Source: Blasia pusilla
Taxonomy: Eukaryota; Marchantiophyta; Marchantiopsida; Blasiales
DNA: 64,000 nucleotides
Assembly (NCBI GenBank): GCA_050084515.1
Contig: CM114272.1
Coordinates: 51,336,001-51,400,000 of the forward strand
Direction: 5' to 3'
The translations under genes and the position numbers were made by a program. Below the pieces are notes generated by a model. It had not been told where the DNA came from, ran no database searches, and saw only the letters and a program-made list of their open reading frames with translations. The stretch's first letter is position 1. Each line of letters opens with the position of its first letter. Positions 1 to 9,822 of this stretch are shown one piece after another.

Positions 1-1
1 T

Positions 2-271
2 CAATGGAGATCGGGTGAGAGTTTGAGGGAGGTGTTCACACGCATGCTATGGTTGATCGTTGCCACATATGGGGTGATTGAGGCGCATTCAGTGCAGTAT
101 TGGTACGGGGTGCTGGATGAGGAACTATGGAGGAGAGTTCATGATGCGATGTTGCTTCACACGGCGAAGCCCACATTGAAGGTGGTCTTCGAGTTGTCTG
201 AGCAAGTAGAGCTCAACATGAGTGAGGAGCATGTGGTGACCACGGAGTTTTCATGGGATACGACGGGTTGA
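2..271 (+). pseudogene. Gag capsid fragment (element 1)
   Basis: The readable stretch (from about 23) matches the capsid C-terminal part of the Gag of elements 2 and 3. It shares the GVIEA block, the WY..LD block, a MLL..T..PTL block and an N-M-x-EE block in the same order. Gag would form the virus-like particle in the cytoplasm. The N-terminal part lies outside the window. The frame stops at 269-271, before the zinc knuckles, which sit in another frame. Confidence 0.65.
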
Positions 272-292
272 CAAGTAGAAGTAGACCCACAG

Positions 293-607
293 GTGCCCCA
301 GCATGCATCAATACCACGGGAGCGGGCCGGAGGGCCCAGAGAGCAAGGCGGGTATCGTGAGCCGATGAGGCAACGATCCGTAGCGACATATGTTGCCCAA
401 CAGGGGCCAAGGTTGGCTTGTTGGACGTGTGGTGGGTCACATAGGCAGAGGGATTGCCCACAGCACGGGAGAGGGCCACGCGCGCCTCCGATTGCTCAGG
501 AGCCACAGAGGATGTCCCCACCACGGTTGCAGTGTGACCATTGTCACCAATATGGTCACACTAGGGATAGGTGTTATGATCTTCGCGGGAGGTACGTCGA
601 GAGGTAG
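293..607 (+). pseudogene. Gag nucleocapsid with two CCHC zinc knuckles (element 1)
   Basis: Two intact CX2CX4HX4C knuckles can be read. The first begins CWTCGGSH at about 419; the second begins CDHCHQYGH about 38 residues later. Knuckles of this kind bind the element RNA for packaging and priming. This is the best preserved nucleocapsid of the three copies: in element 2 the same region keeps only parts of each knuckle. The reading frame continues from the capsid fragment only with a frameshift, so the gene is broken. Confidence 0.75.
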
Positions 608-1206
608 GCAGAGGACTTGGGGGCAAGAGCATTGGTGGAGATCAAGTAGTGGGTAATCATGGTGGTAGAGTGCCATCTCCAATCATAGGAGATGGAGGAC
701 GTGCACCCGATGTAGCGCTCCTTACGCGCATCGATTAGTTGAAGCAGAGGATTGCTGCAATGACGATGATGCAGTTGCAGGCATGCACGGAGCTGAGAGT
801 AGCTAGTGTGGCGCCAGCCTCCACATCTTACCATGATGCTGGTGAGGATTTTGCGGGGATGGGATTTATGTGTAGTGCAGCTCAGGTTGAGGCTGTTGCG
901 GTGATGACTCGAGGTGCTGCAAGAGTAACCGAGCCATCGAGAGGTGGGGTTGAGATTGACCCACAAGAGGGAACCGATGGGCTACACGCCACGGTTCCCC
1001 AATCATTCACCTTGTTGGAGGCATTTCATACACCGTCGATGGTGCCTTAGCGACCGGTAGTATCCATGGGTGGGACAGGTGCATAGTCGTCAAGCGGTTC
1101 CGAGTCACCCTAAACGTATACCTGTCTCCCTTAGAAGCCTATTACCCAAGCCTCAAATAATTTCCCCTAAATATGGACATCACAAGGAGTTGAAGAAAAA
1201 ACTACT

Positions 1207-1935
1207 ATGTCGGCTCGGGAGGAGCCAATGTCGACCACGTTGTTGGAGGTGGCCACTAGGTTGAGCGAGGCTCTGTTGTTTTCCGCCATGGAGTTGGCGA
1301 CGTTGGGAGTTGGACCAGCGGAGGTGCTCCGACTCGCCGCCACGTTGTGTGAGCATGGAGAGATGATTGCCTCTCGTTCAGAGGTAGTTGAGGAGGTGGT
1401 GGACTTTCCCTCGAAGCAGGTGCTCGGAACGTCCCCCACTAAGTCATGGCATGCGACGACGGAAAAGTTGGTAGATATGCCAACTCGACCGGCCAATGAG
1501 CGAGCCATGATCACACTAGGTGTGATGTTGTTGGATAATCGAGCATGAGGTTTTCACTTGGTTAGTCCCACAGGTACGGTGTACCACCCGCTGCGCGTTC
1601 TACTTGATTCAGGAGCGTAGCCCTTGATGTTAGTGAAGGCGACGTGTTTGGCATTGGGTTTACGGAAAGGCGACATCGAGCGTTGTGCCTTTGAGATACA
1701 TACCTCTATTTGGGGTGTATCACCCACGCAGTACATGACTCGACAGGAGTTGGTGGTTAGACTCCAGCCAGAGCATGAGTCAGATAGTGCTATGGTGCGC
1801 ACTCAGGCGATTACGACACAAGCAGAGTCGTCTGATGTGTTGGTAGGGAGTACGGTGTTGTACCCTCTAGGTTTCATTTTGGATTTTTGGGAGGAGATAG
1901 TTTCATATATATCGGCCAGGATGACGATCAGGTGA
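1207..1935 (+). pseudogene. Aspartic protease region (element 1)
   Basis: This matches the protease region of the sister copies. The catalytic motif D-S-G-A is intact at 1606-1617 but is followed at once by a TAG stop (1618-1620). Downstream, a block ending near 1885 corresponds to the YDILVGG..LYPMGF segment of element 3 (flap and second half of a retropepsin). The upstream part (1207-1548) holds a conserved but unrecognised linker that all three copies share. Retropepsins cut Gag-Pol into mature proteins. The frame is interrupted at 1546-1548 and 1618, so no product is expected. Confidence 0.65.
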
Positions 1936-2237
1936 TGGACGGATGAGCCATCTACCGGTGCAGTTTGCAGGGAGTAATGGTGGTCGACCACGTGGATATA
2001 TGATGACCATGTTGGCAGCATTCACATGTGGTGTTCGCTGATCAAGAGGGTTTGGGGATAGGAGCACACATGCGGAGGACATTCTCACAGCAGATAGTCC
2101 CACGGAGAGACATACCAAGGTGGGTGTCTCTTCCCATGGTGCAGAGTTCCTTCATTGTTGTTGGGGACGAGCATTGAGATGCGTGGACTGCAGACAAGCT
2201 CGTGAGGCAACGGGGAGCCGTGCCTATGTTGGAGTAG

Positions 2238-2290
2238 GGTATGAGAGTATTAGATCTCTTCGGAGGGATCAACACGGCGGGTTGTTGCAG
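2238..2290 (+). pseudogene. Cytosine-5 methyltransferase motif I fragment (element 1)
   Basis: A short stretch encodes MRVLDLFGGINT, which corresponds to the S-adenosylmethionine-binding motif I at the same place in element 2 (VLDLFGG) and element 3 (LDLVGG). The similarity fades after about 15 residues and the rest of the domain is missing. Its value is comparative: it shows the methyltransferase was present in a third, independently inserted copy with a different terminal-repeat subfamily. Confidence 0.65.
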
Positions 2291-2400
2291 TGTGGCTTTG
2301 CAGGGATGACAGCACTGATGGTGCTAGATGTGTATAGGATAGGAGATCTTGTCGGGTACATATGTGTGTGCTATCTGGAGTTAGGGGGACCCAACTGCCA

Positions 2401-2410
2401 ACTAGGGGGG
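2401..2410 (+). other. Polypurine tract of element 1
   Basis: ACTAGGGGGG sits directly before the terminal B arm. The same string lies at the same place in element 2 (23365-23374) and element 3 (56595-56604). This is the expected position of the plus-strand primer of an LTR retrotransposon. Confidence 0.75.
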
Positions 2411-2414
2411 CGCT

Positions 2415-2552
2415 TGTGGGATCTGAGTGTATATGCGTGAGTATGTTTCATTTATGTGTGGATCTAACCGTATGTTGGGGAAGATCGGTGTTGTGTGGTG
2501 TGTAGATGTGACCAGCGATGTGGGTTGTGTAGCGATGTGTATGCGCATGACA
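2415..2552 (+). repeat. Terminal arm B1 of element 1 (138 bp)
   Basis: Starts TGTGGGATCTGAG and ends CGCATGACA, so it has TG...CA ends. It is almost repeated at 3045-3165, where 17 bp are missing, and again at the right end of 58079-58705. It follows the polypurine tract with a 4-nt spacer, where a 3' LTR should start, yet no copy of it precedes the internal region in any element here. Confidence 0.75.
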
Positions 2553-2554
2553 GC

Positions 2555-3165
2555 TGTCACATCTTATTTTGACGTAGGTAGAGTTCTATCGTGTCGACAG
2601 TATAGAGAGTCAGCGGGTTGTTTGGTTGTAACTTTGTCCCGAGATGTCGGATGAGATTGGCGACACATGTGTTGCGTCCGGAACATCATTTGTGGCAATT
2701 TCCCTATTTTGGTCTTAGTCCGTCATGTGACCTGTTGACCAAGTCAACGGTCATCCGGTAACCTGTGCACGAAGGTTACCGTTGGGAGGGCTATTTTGGG
2801 GGACAGAGCCTTTTGGCTCTTCCCAATGGTATAAGAGTGAGAGAGATGGCTTTCTCAAGCCATTCTTCTCATGTTGAGCCTTAGGAGCGCCTCTCTTGCA
2901 TAGACGTGTGTGGATGTGTAGGAGTTAGGGTGCTAAAGTCCGGATTCCTTCATAACACAGGGTGGATGTGGTCCGATATGCCGATGTAGATTCATGACTG
3001 GAGTTTTAGGTCGGATGAGCCGTTTTTACTACTCTTGATTTTGTTGTGGGGTCCCAGTGTATATGCGTGAGTATGTTTCATTTGTGTGTGGATCGACCCG
3101 TATGTTGGGGAAGATCGGTGTTGTGTGGTGTGTAGATGTGACCAGCGATGTGTATGCGCTCGACA
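2555..3165 (+). repeat. A-B terminal unit (subfamily 2) directly after B1 of element 1
   Basis: Starts TGTCACATCTT and ends CGCTCGACA. The first 490 bp are the A arm and 3045-3165 is a second B arm. It matches 58079-58705 over its length. It has no target-site duplication (cagc before, tcta after) and lies 2 bp after B1, so it reads as part of the element end (B1-A2-B2) rather than a separate insertion. Confidence 0.75.
2830..2837 (+). promoter_or_regulatory. Possible TATA box in the A arm
   Basis: TATAAGAG lies in a conserved stretch of the subfamily-2 A arm and recurs at 58353-58360. It is followed by a GAGAGAGATGG stretch in both copies. The position suits an LTR-type promoter. No transcript evidence is available. 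Confidence 0.4.
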
Positions 3166-6100
3166 TCTACAAAAAAAATATTTCAACACAAGTTGCATAG
3201 AGAGGATATACATAGCTAATTTAGCCAAGACCATGCAAGTATACACATATCAAACAACAACCACATTTCATATGTTTGTCATTGAGGGAGGATCACATCA
3301 TCATAGAGAGTATAAAAGATATGGGAATGGATGTAGAGTGCCACCAATCCATACACCATTGGATATCCTCTAAATGAATAAAAATTGAGACCATCTATTT
3401 TTCAAAAAAATACGTTATTTAGAAATCTAAACTAGTTGGTGTCCGTACGATGCACAAATATATAATTTTAAATTATCCATCCTAAGTGTACAATTGAATT
3501 CAAACAATCCTATTGGCTTAGATAATGAGTGATTCTATTGGCTAAGAAGGACATGTGTCTCATGTGGCGATCTCAAAATGAAGAGGCTCTCTCCAATAAC
3601 AACTAGCATAATGCATTTGCTCTATATTGACGGGTGAAAACCACGCATGAGGAAAGGGCATTTCGCACGTTAATTTAGGTTTAACTCATTTGTTATGTTA
3701 ATTTAATTCTTGTGTTACATGTGTCATCTTCATCAAAAGAGGCCAAAATGAACACATTTAATTATATAGATTGGATTCCTTCCCCTGCTAAGTTTAATGT
3801 TATTATTTTTTAATCTGTTTTTATAAAAGTGGGATATCTTCTTTTCGATTTATTTTTAAAAAATGGGATTTTTTAAGGACGAAAAACTCAAACCCATTCC
3901 ACGGGTGGTAAAATAACCAATAGTAGAATGAGCTAATTTGCTTGTCACCTTCGGCAGTCGATTTACTCACTTACTTACTGTAAGAGTAGTAGGTAGGTAA
4001 TAACAACTCTGTCCCGAAACTACGGGCTCCCTCGAGTACAGGGTTACGTGGCTAGAAGTCGGATAGTTCCCTCACGACTTCCCTTGAGAAACGACTTCCC
4101 TACGGTACTGTAATAAAGCGGGGCGGTAGGTTGCAGGCTTTTGATGCTCCGCTTATGCGGAAATTCCATCTTCACGTGGAAGAGCTGTCAGAGTGAAGAA
4201 AGCCGTCAGTCAGTCAGTCACAGCGTGAGCGAGGGTGGACGAAGAGGAATGCGGTGAATGATGATGGTTCGCTGCTGAGACCGTTGGATGGAGATCCGAA
4301 TATTCGAGCTACGTTTCGAGTTTTGGGGTGATGAAGTCGTGGCATATCTGACAGCTTGTCGTACAGAGAGCAGACAAGTGGTGGATATTCTACGCCCTTC
4401 GATTCCAGAGTTCGAGAGAGCCAGATCCGCCTCGTGGATGATTCGAGCACATCGGGAGAGGTAATTACGTCTCTAACAGCGTCTCAGACTTGTGCATTGA
4501 ACTGATTGGTGCGATGAGAGTGTATTCCTGGACGATTAGGATCGAGTGACCAGCGCGACGATGACCTGGTGGGAGCCAACTTTGCATAGTAGCGAATCGC
4601 ACTTGTTCCCACATTATGGTGCTCTCTGGCGCTTAATTCCACAAAAATGAGGGTGTCTCGGGGGCCGTTACTGAAACGTCAATTCGGAACTCATCGGACG
4701 GTTCGAAAACGATAGAAAACAATCCGCTGCTCGCGGGGCCTTGGAATAGATGTTTTTCTTGATTCGTCAGAGAAAGATCCGAAAATAGTGGTCGCGTGGA
4801 GACTTTGGCGTGGTTTCTTAAATGTGGCTACGGCCGGAATTTCTGAACATGGCAAGCGACCATGGGCAGGGAGTCCGAGGGTGGGCTATGTTCAGGAACT
4901 CCGGCAGGACAACCACCGCCAGAGATCGATACATCGTGACAGCGTGCACGGGATATGTTATGTATCGAGAGCGTACGCCATTCCATACGATCTATGCCCA
5001 GGATAGTTCGCCTCGCACGAACTTCACCGAGTGACTCGGTGGAGGTGTTCGGTCGTATCGGTGATGACGACGAGCATACCGAGGATGATTACTGCTCACG
5101 ATGGTGGGTCACATCACCTACAAAAGGAGCTGTCTGCACGTCACGTCACACCCATCGAAGTCACACCCATCGAAGAAGGACTCGCCAGCACGGTCGGCGT
5201 TAACCGGAATCAGTCTGACGGTGACTTATCTTTTCAGGATATAATGAGATAGTAAGGACGCATTCACGTTCCGATTACTCGGCACGAATTCTCCTCCCAA
5301 CCCCCCGCGAACTCAATTCTGAACGCTAATCACAGGCAAATGCAAATGTCGCATCCATTCTTTGGAAGTGTCTGATGGGGATTGTGCATTACTTGTGTGG
5401 TTAATGAACTTCGTGTATAACGACATTATTCGAGGAAAAAGCCTACGTTATTTCTCTCACAAACACGTTTCCAAAACTTGCGAGGCCTCTCTTATTCAAT
5501 GTCAGTGACTTTTACATAAGTCCGTGCGCATGAAATTAACTACTCGCGCACCGAGAAAGCAGTCCACAAACCGACTTTCCCACAGCACACGCGCCTTCAT
5601 ACACACGGATAGAAGCTACCGATCTTCAAACGGACCTTCGAAGAAACATCATCTTCGAGATTTCCGGGTCGACCTCATTCACCGCTTTCACCTGTGCCAC
5701 TATCAAACAGCACTGCCCAACGAAGTTGCACCTACTTCGCTTCTTCCATAATTCTTCAGAGAGGTTCATGACTCAGATGATGTAAAATCACTCTTCTCCC
5801 TGCCTTCAGAACTTCCCATCAGAGAGTAGAGATCTCCCAATACTCGCCGTAACAGACAGTTCCATCAGGGCTCGTTTACTTCTAATGACTAGCTAGCTTA
5901 CTTGTATTGTGCAAGGACAAACTACGTCTAGCAAGCTAGTTCCCCTCGTCCTAGTAGTAGATCTACTACCTATAATATAGATCTTATATGTCTACCCACT
6001 GTCTACATATCTATGTAATTATGTAAGAATCGCATATCAGTATAACTCGGACTACCGGTGAGAATATGTCCTCTATCCACCTGGTAGCACAATCGTAACA

Positions 6101-7821
6101 CACCATGAGGTGATCTTCGAGTGCTCAGTCTCCTATAACCACCAGATCTTCAGCACAGCTCAGAACATAACCTCCTTCTTGGCAAAATATAAGCTGCTAT
6201 ATCGAATCCACGCTTCATGCTGTATCTGCTGCTCCCTGCGAGACTCAACATCAAAAAAGTTGTGCTTCGCCTGCACGAGCGTGGAGTGGACAAATTTCGA
6301 CCGTCAAAACAAAGGCCTCGTTCGTCCGGATACACCCACTACTTCCAGATCAGCCCTACTCGAAAACAAATGGGCTCCTCTCCTTCACTCCCCTGACATG
6401 GCATAATTCCGTTCAGAGCTGAGCGGATTACTTTCAACATCGTACCTCTAGTAACTATCTTTCACGATCTACTACTCGAGACTGCCTCCACTGCGGTAAA
6501 AACAGTATCATACAACAAGCACAGCTCCTCCTCGAGAGGCAAACTACCTCCATGGAGAACTCCTCTTGCCTTATGCCTCTGATATCTAGAAGACTATCTA
6601 TGCTTTCAGAACACGTTGACAACCTCTTTGAGGCAGCACACCAATTAAAATGTAGGCTGCTACCTGACAACGGCCCAACAGAATCCCACCCAAGCTTCTG
6701 ACTTCGTAGACTTCACAGAACTTGTCATTGACTCCACTTCCTTATCGGGTAAGAACATCGTCTCCCCATGGTAAGCCCACACCAACAGGGCAGCTGAAGG
6801 GCGAAGAGATTCTGCCATCCAACTTCTCCTTCCAGTCACCACTTCATGATCCATCCGTTTCCTGACAACAAGCGGCGGTTCCCTGAAAATCATTCCACGA
6901 CCTCCTCCTCGGTCGCTGTCGAACAGGGCAGGCCCTGCATCTTCCACTCCGACCACCTTCACCAGGACATCCTCTGCTGAGGGTCCACATACGTACAGCA
7001 AATCCTCCGAATTTCAGCTTCTCCCTTCATCGTCGAATCAGATATCACAAAGCTATCTCCAACCTTTCACACATCTTTGCTGGATCTTTTCTCTACCCGA
7101 ACTACAAACAGCAGAGCGGTATGGTACAAGAAGTTTAGAGCCTGTCTATGCTAAAACATGTATCTCTATCAACCCAGTCCTGGGTCAAAAGATTGACTTC
7201 CTCGAGGAAGAAAAAATTGGTAAAAATTGCCCGCAACTATCTGGCCTAGAGACTTTCCTATTCAATGAGACATACTATTCAACTGTGACGAACTACTTAT
7301 TCTAGAGTACATACAACTTCGAGGATACCTCTCCGGCGAGTGGTCTCCAGACTTTTCCAGATCCCAAAAAACTTCCGGACAGGTTGTTAGGTCCCCGACT
7401 ACAGCGATGCAGCAAACCCCAACCTGCAACTCCTTCCACAAAGGGGCTAAGGTAGGACTTGATAACGAAGCATTTCGCAAGTTACTGCCACTATGCCTTG
7501 TGAAGTCACATGTTTCTCGACGGCCGCACTCCTTGGAAGACACATGTCTTTGAAGGCTCCATCATCTCCAGAGGCTATCCATGGCGCACACATTGCCAGG
7601 TGCAAACCTCGAGGATCAAATCTGCAGTACTTGCAGTTTAAGCAATATGACCCATTTGAGTATTTCAAGTTCTCCAAGCACCCCTATACACCCACTGTAC
7701 ACTCCCCAATATACAATCTAAAGAGAACTCAACCCCTGAGCTCACTCTACAGTTTGTAAAGACTGAAAAATCTACATGAATAAAATCACACTTCGATCAA
7801 CAAGAAGAGGACAGCAGGTTT
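3166..7821. other. No recognisable gene; AT-rich then mixed-composition DNA
   Basis: 3166-3950 is AT-rich and featureless. 3951-7821 has mixed composition with only short open frames lacking recognisable domains. The part nearest 7821 could include the 3' untranslated region of the minus-strand gene at 7838-9697. Small features: a GTCA run at 4206-4219, two tandem copies of TCACACCCATCGAAG near 5147-5176, and the 16-bp palindrome GTAGTAGATCTACTAC near 5955-5970. Confidence 0.5.
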
Positions 7822-7836
7822 CCCCCCCCCCCCCCC
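7822..7836. repeat. Mononucleotide C15 (G15 on the gene strand)
   Basis: Fifteen consecutive C. On the minus strand this is a G15 run starting one base after the stop codon of the gene at 7838-9697. Such a run is prone to length variation and sequencing error. Confidence 0.9.
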
Positions 7837-7837
7837 A

Positions 7838-9697
7838 TCAACCGAGCTGCAAAATTCTCTTCAGACCCTGGGTGGCGGTATCTTTGTCCTTGGGTTGCGG
7901 GGAGGACGCCACCCCTTCTGATATCATGGATCCAATCGACCCCTCGATATCTAGATTCAAAATCCTTCTCAGATCCTTCGTCGCAGAAGACGTATCAATT
8001 ATAACCGCTTGCGATCTGTATCCAGAAAAGAAAACCGCAGAACCACGAGAAGGAGATGAAGGAGCCGACGAAAGCATCGACAGGTCCGAGTCCTGGCGTT
8101 CCAGAAGTTCAACTCCCGCAATGGCCACGTCGGTCAGGGATGATTTCGTGCGCTGGGTTGGGAATTTCGGGAATGGTAAAGTACTGGGAGGGGGAGAATT
8201 AGAATATGCAGGACCCGCCCACCGTTCTGCGGCTGGAACGGGCGGGGATGAAGGAAGGAAATAATCACTGACGCTGCTCTCGCTTCGACGTGGCACTTCC
8301 TTGAAGCTCTCACTCCTTACAACTCCATGCAGCCTACCTCCCCGTTCGTCACGCGGGCTGCGCTCGCCTTCTGAGGAAGAACCCTTCGTGGCATGCAAAC
8401 TTGAAAGGACTCCCGGCAGAACCGAGGATTTGATGGGCGTCACGGACAAGATCCCTCTTGAACCATGAGACCGCACGCTGACAACTGAGACGTCTGAGCC
8501 ACAATTGGAAGACACTGGACTAACTTCTCTCTTTCTTCCTTCCCTTCTATCTTCTTTCTCCCCGTCAGACTGAAGGGGGCTCGGGTTCTTTGAATGATCC
8601 CTACCAACTCTACTCTCAGCATGAGTGATTCCGGGAAAGGAACGCGACCCAGACTTTGCAGAGTGCTCCCGGGAAGATCTTTTCTTTCCGATCTTGGGCG
8701 ACACAGGTCTGCTCTTCACAACCTGGGAACTTCCGCACTCAGCATCTTTCGACCCAAGCTCTGCGTCTTGAACGTCTCCGGTGGCCACGACGGCCAAAAC
8801 CGTTTCAACGTCTTTTCTCGTGGGCGCCTCTGAACCTGGGTAGTTTTGAGGCGCCGCAATGGACTTCGACATCTGCAACGCATCGAGAGCGAAGCCAGTG
8901 ATCTTGGCAAAGTTTTCGGCTGCGGCTTCCTTCGTTTGCGGTCTTTGCAAGATAGTGATTACCCCCATCTTCTTCAGCACGCCGCTGCTCTTCTCGACCT
9001 GATTCTTGCTGAAGGAAGCCTTCTTTTGCTCCACAGGCTTCCTATCAGATGACTTTCTCCTGTCAAAAGGTTTCTCAGAAGCCCTTTCGAACATCTTGTC
9101 AACCATCTTTCTATCGAAAACATTCTTCGAGCTCTCAAAACTCTTCTCGCTGTACTTCCTCCGCTCAGAGGTCTTCTCAACCTCTGCTACTTTCTTCAGA
9201 ACATTCACCGACTCACCGTCCGACCTCGTCCGCATCACCTGAACCGGATCCGAACTGGGCCCGTTCAAAACTGGTGATGGGAAAGGACTGGATGCATTCT
9301 GCTGCTTCAAGGAAGAAGGTGAGGTAGACTCGCGTGGTGCGAAACCGTTTGATGTTGCTGTATGAAGCCGATATTGAGGAGCGTTCAATGCAGCAAGGCG
9401 AGAGTGACTCGAGTTGGACGGCGAGAAACGCGCACCGCGTAGGACACCAAAGGTCATATCCATAGCAGACACCACTCCGTTCCTCGAGTCGGCTACGGGC
9501 ACGTTTTGATTTGTGGACACTCTTGTAGTCTCCGAGTGTAACGAAGCAGCAGCGAAGACTTGAGGGGGTGCTTTCAACTTTCTTCTTGTCCTTGAGAGGC
9601 CCCCAAGAGGATACATCATGCCAGACATGGCTCTATTTTGATATCTATATCTTTCTTGAGCAAGATGATCCTGTGCTGGTAAAACCACAGTCTCCAT
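7838..9697 (-). CDS. Plant PNRC/EDC1-like proline-motif protein (619 aa)
   Basis: Single open frame of 619 codons; the first in-frame ATG (9697-9695, METVVLPAQ) has A at -3 and G at +4. The frame stays open 25 codons further upstream without an ATG. The protein is mostly Ser, Arg and Lys-rich low complexity. Near residues 494-512 it has AGPAYSNSPPPSTLPFPKF, resembling the PNRC-type short linear motif (LPxPxF); in animal PNRC2 and yeast Edc1 such motifs bind the decapping activator DCP1. Two related C-terminal motifs follow, ATKDLRRILNL (about 572) and ATQGLKRILQL (about 608), the latter ending one residue before the stop. Inferred role: cytoplasmic mRNA-decapping cofactor or nuclear coregulator. 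The long open frame with no break and the conserved termini argue for a live gene. Family assignment is from motif memory only. Confidence 0.65.
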   Translation of the reverse strand: METVVLPAQDHLAQERYRYQNRAMSGMMYPLGGLSRTRRKLKAPPQVFAAASLHSETTRVSTNQNVPVADSRNGVVSAMDMTFGVLRGARFSPSNSSHSRLAALNAPQYRLHTATSNGFAPRESTSPSSLKQQNASSPFPSPVLNGPSSDPVQVMRTRSDGESVNVLKKVAEVEKTSERRKYSEKSFESSKNVFDRKMVDKMFERASEKPFDRRKSSDRKPVEQKKASFSKNQVEKSSGVLKKMGVITILQRPQTKEAAAENFAKITGFALDALQMSKSIAAPQNYPGSEAPTRKDVETVLAVVATGDVQDAELGSKDAECGSSQVVKSRPVSPKIGKKRSSREHSAKSGSRSFPGITHAESRVGRDHSKNPSPLQSDGEKEDRREGRKREVSPVSSNCGSDVSVVSVRSHGSRGILSVTPIKSSVLPGVLSSLHATKGSSSEGERSPRDERGGRLHGVVRSESFKEVPRRSESSVSDYFLPSSPPVPAAERWAGPAYSNSPPPSTLPFPKFPTQRTKSSLTDVAIAGVELLERQDSDLSMLSSAPSSPSRGSAVFFSGYRSQAVIIDTSSATKDLRRILNLDIEGSIGSMISEGVASSPQPKDKDTATQGLKRILQLG

Positions 9698-9782
9698 AAT
9701 AACTCCAGTGCCTCGTCTTCCGTCTTGCAAATTTGCGCGCGACAAATCGATCCAGGTTACCGAGCGTATCAATCACAGATCT

Positions 9783-9822
9783 ACTCTCCACTCTCCCTCT
9801 CCCTCTCTCCCTCTCTCTGTGG
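9783..9822 (-). repeat. GA-rich tract in the leader of the PNRC-like gene
   Basis: The plus strand shows CTCTCCCT repeats, so the gene strand is GA-rich about 90-125 bp upstream of the ATG. GA-rich leaders are common in plant genes. It may lie in the 5' untranslated region or core promoter. Confidence 0.5.

Larger units (their letters stand above)
1..2552 (+). mobile_element. Element 1: 3' remnant of a methyltransferase-carrying Ty3/gypsy-like retrotransposon
   Basis: Partial element entering from the left edge. In order it shows a Gag capsid end, two zinc knuckles, a protease with an intact DSGA motif, motif I of a cytosine methyltransferase, a polypurine tract and a B terminal arm. It aligns by content with element 2 (13206-23504) and element 3 (from 44407). 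Reverse transcriptase, RNase H and integrase are absent: after methyltransferase motif I near 2275 the sequence runs within about 125 bp into the polypurine tract, so several kilobases were deleted. Its terminal arms belong to a different subfamily from those of elements 2 and 3. Stops and frameshifts occur throughout, so it is dead. Confidence 0.8.

Noticed and set aside
8594-9327. Several plus-strand frames over the PNRC-like gene
   Set aside because: Antisense shadows of a Ser/Arg/Lys-rich coding sequence.
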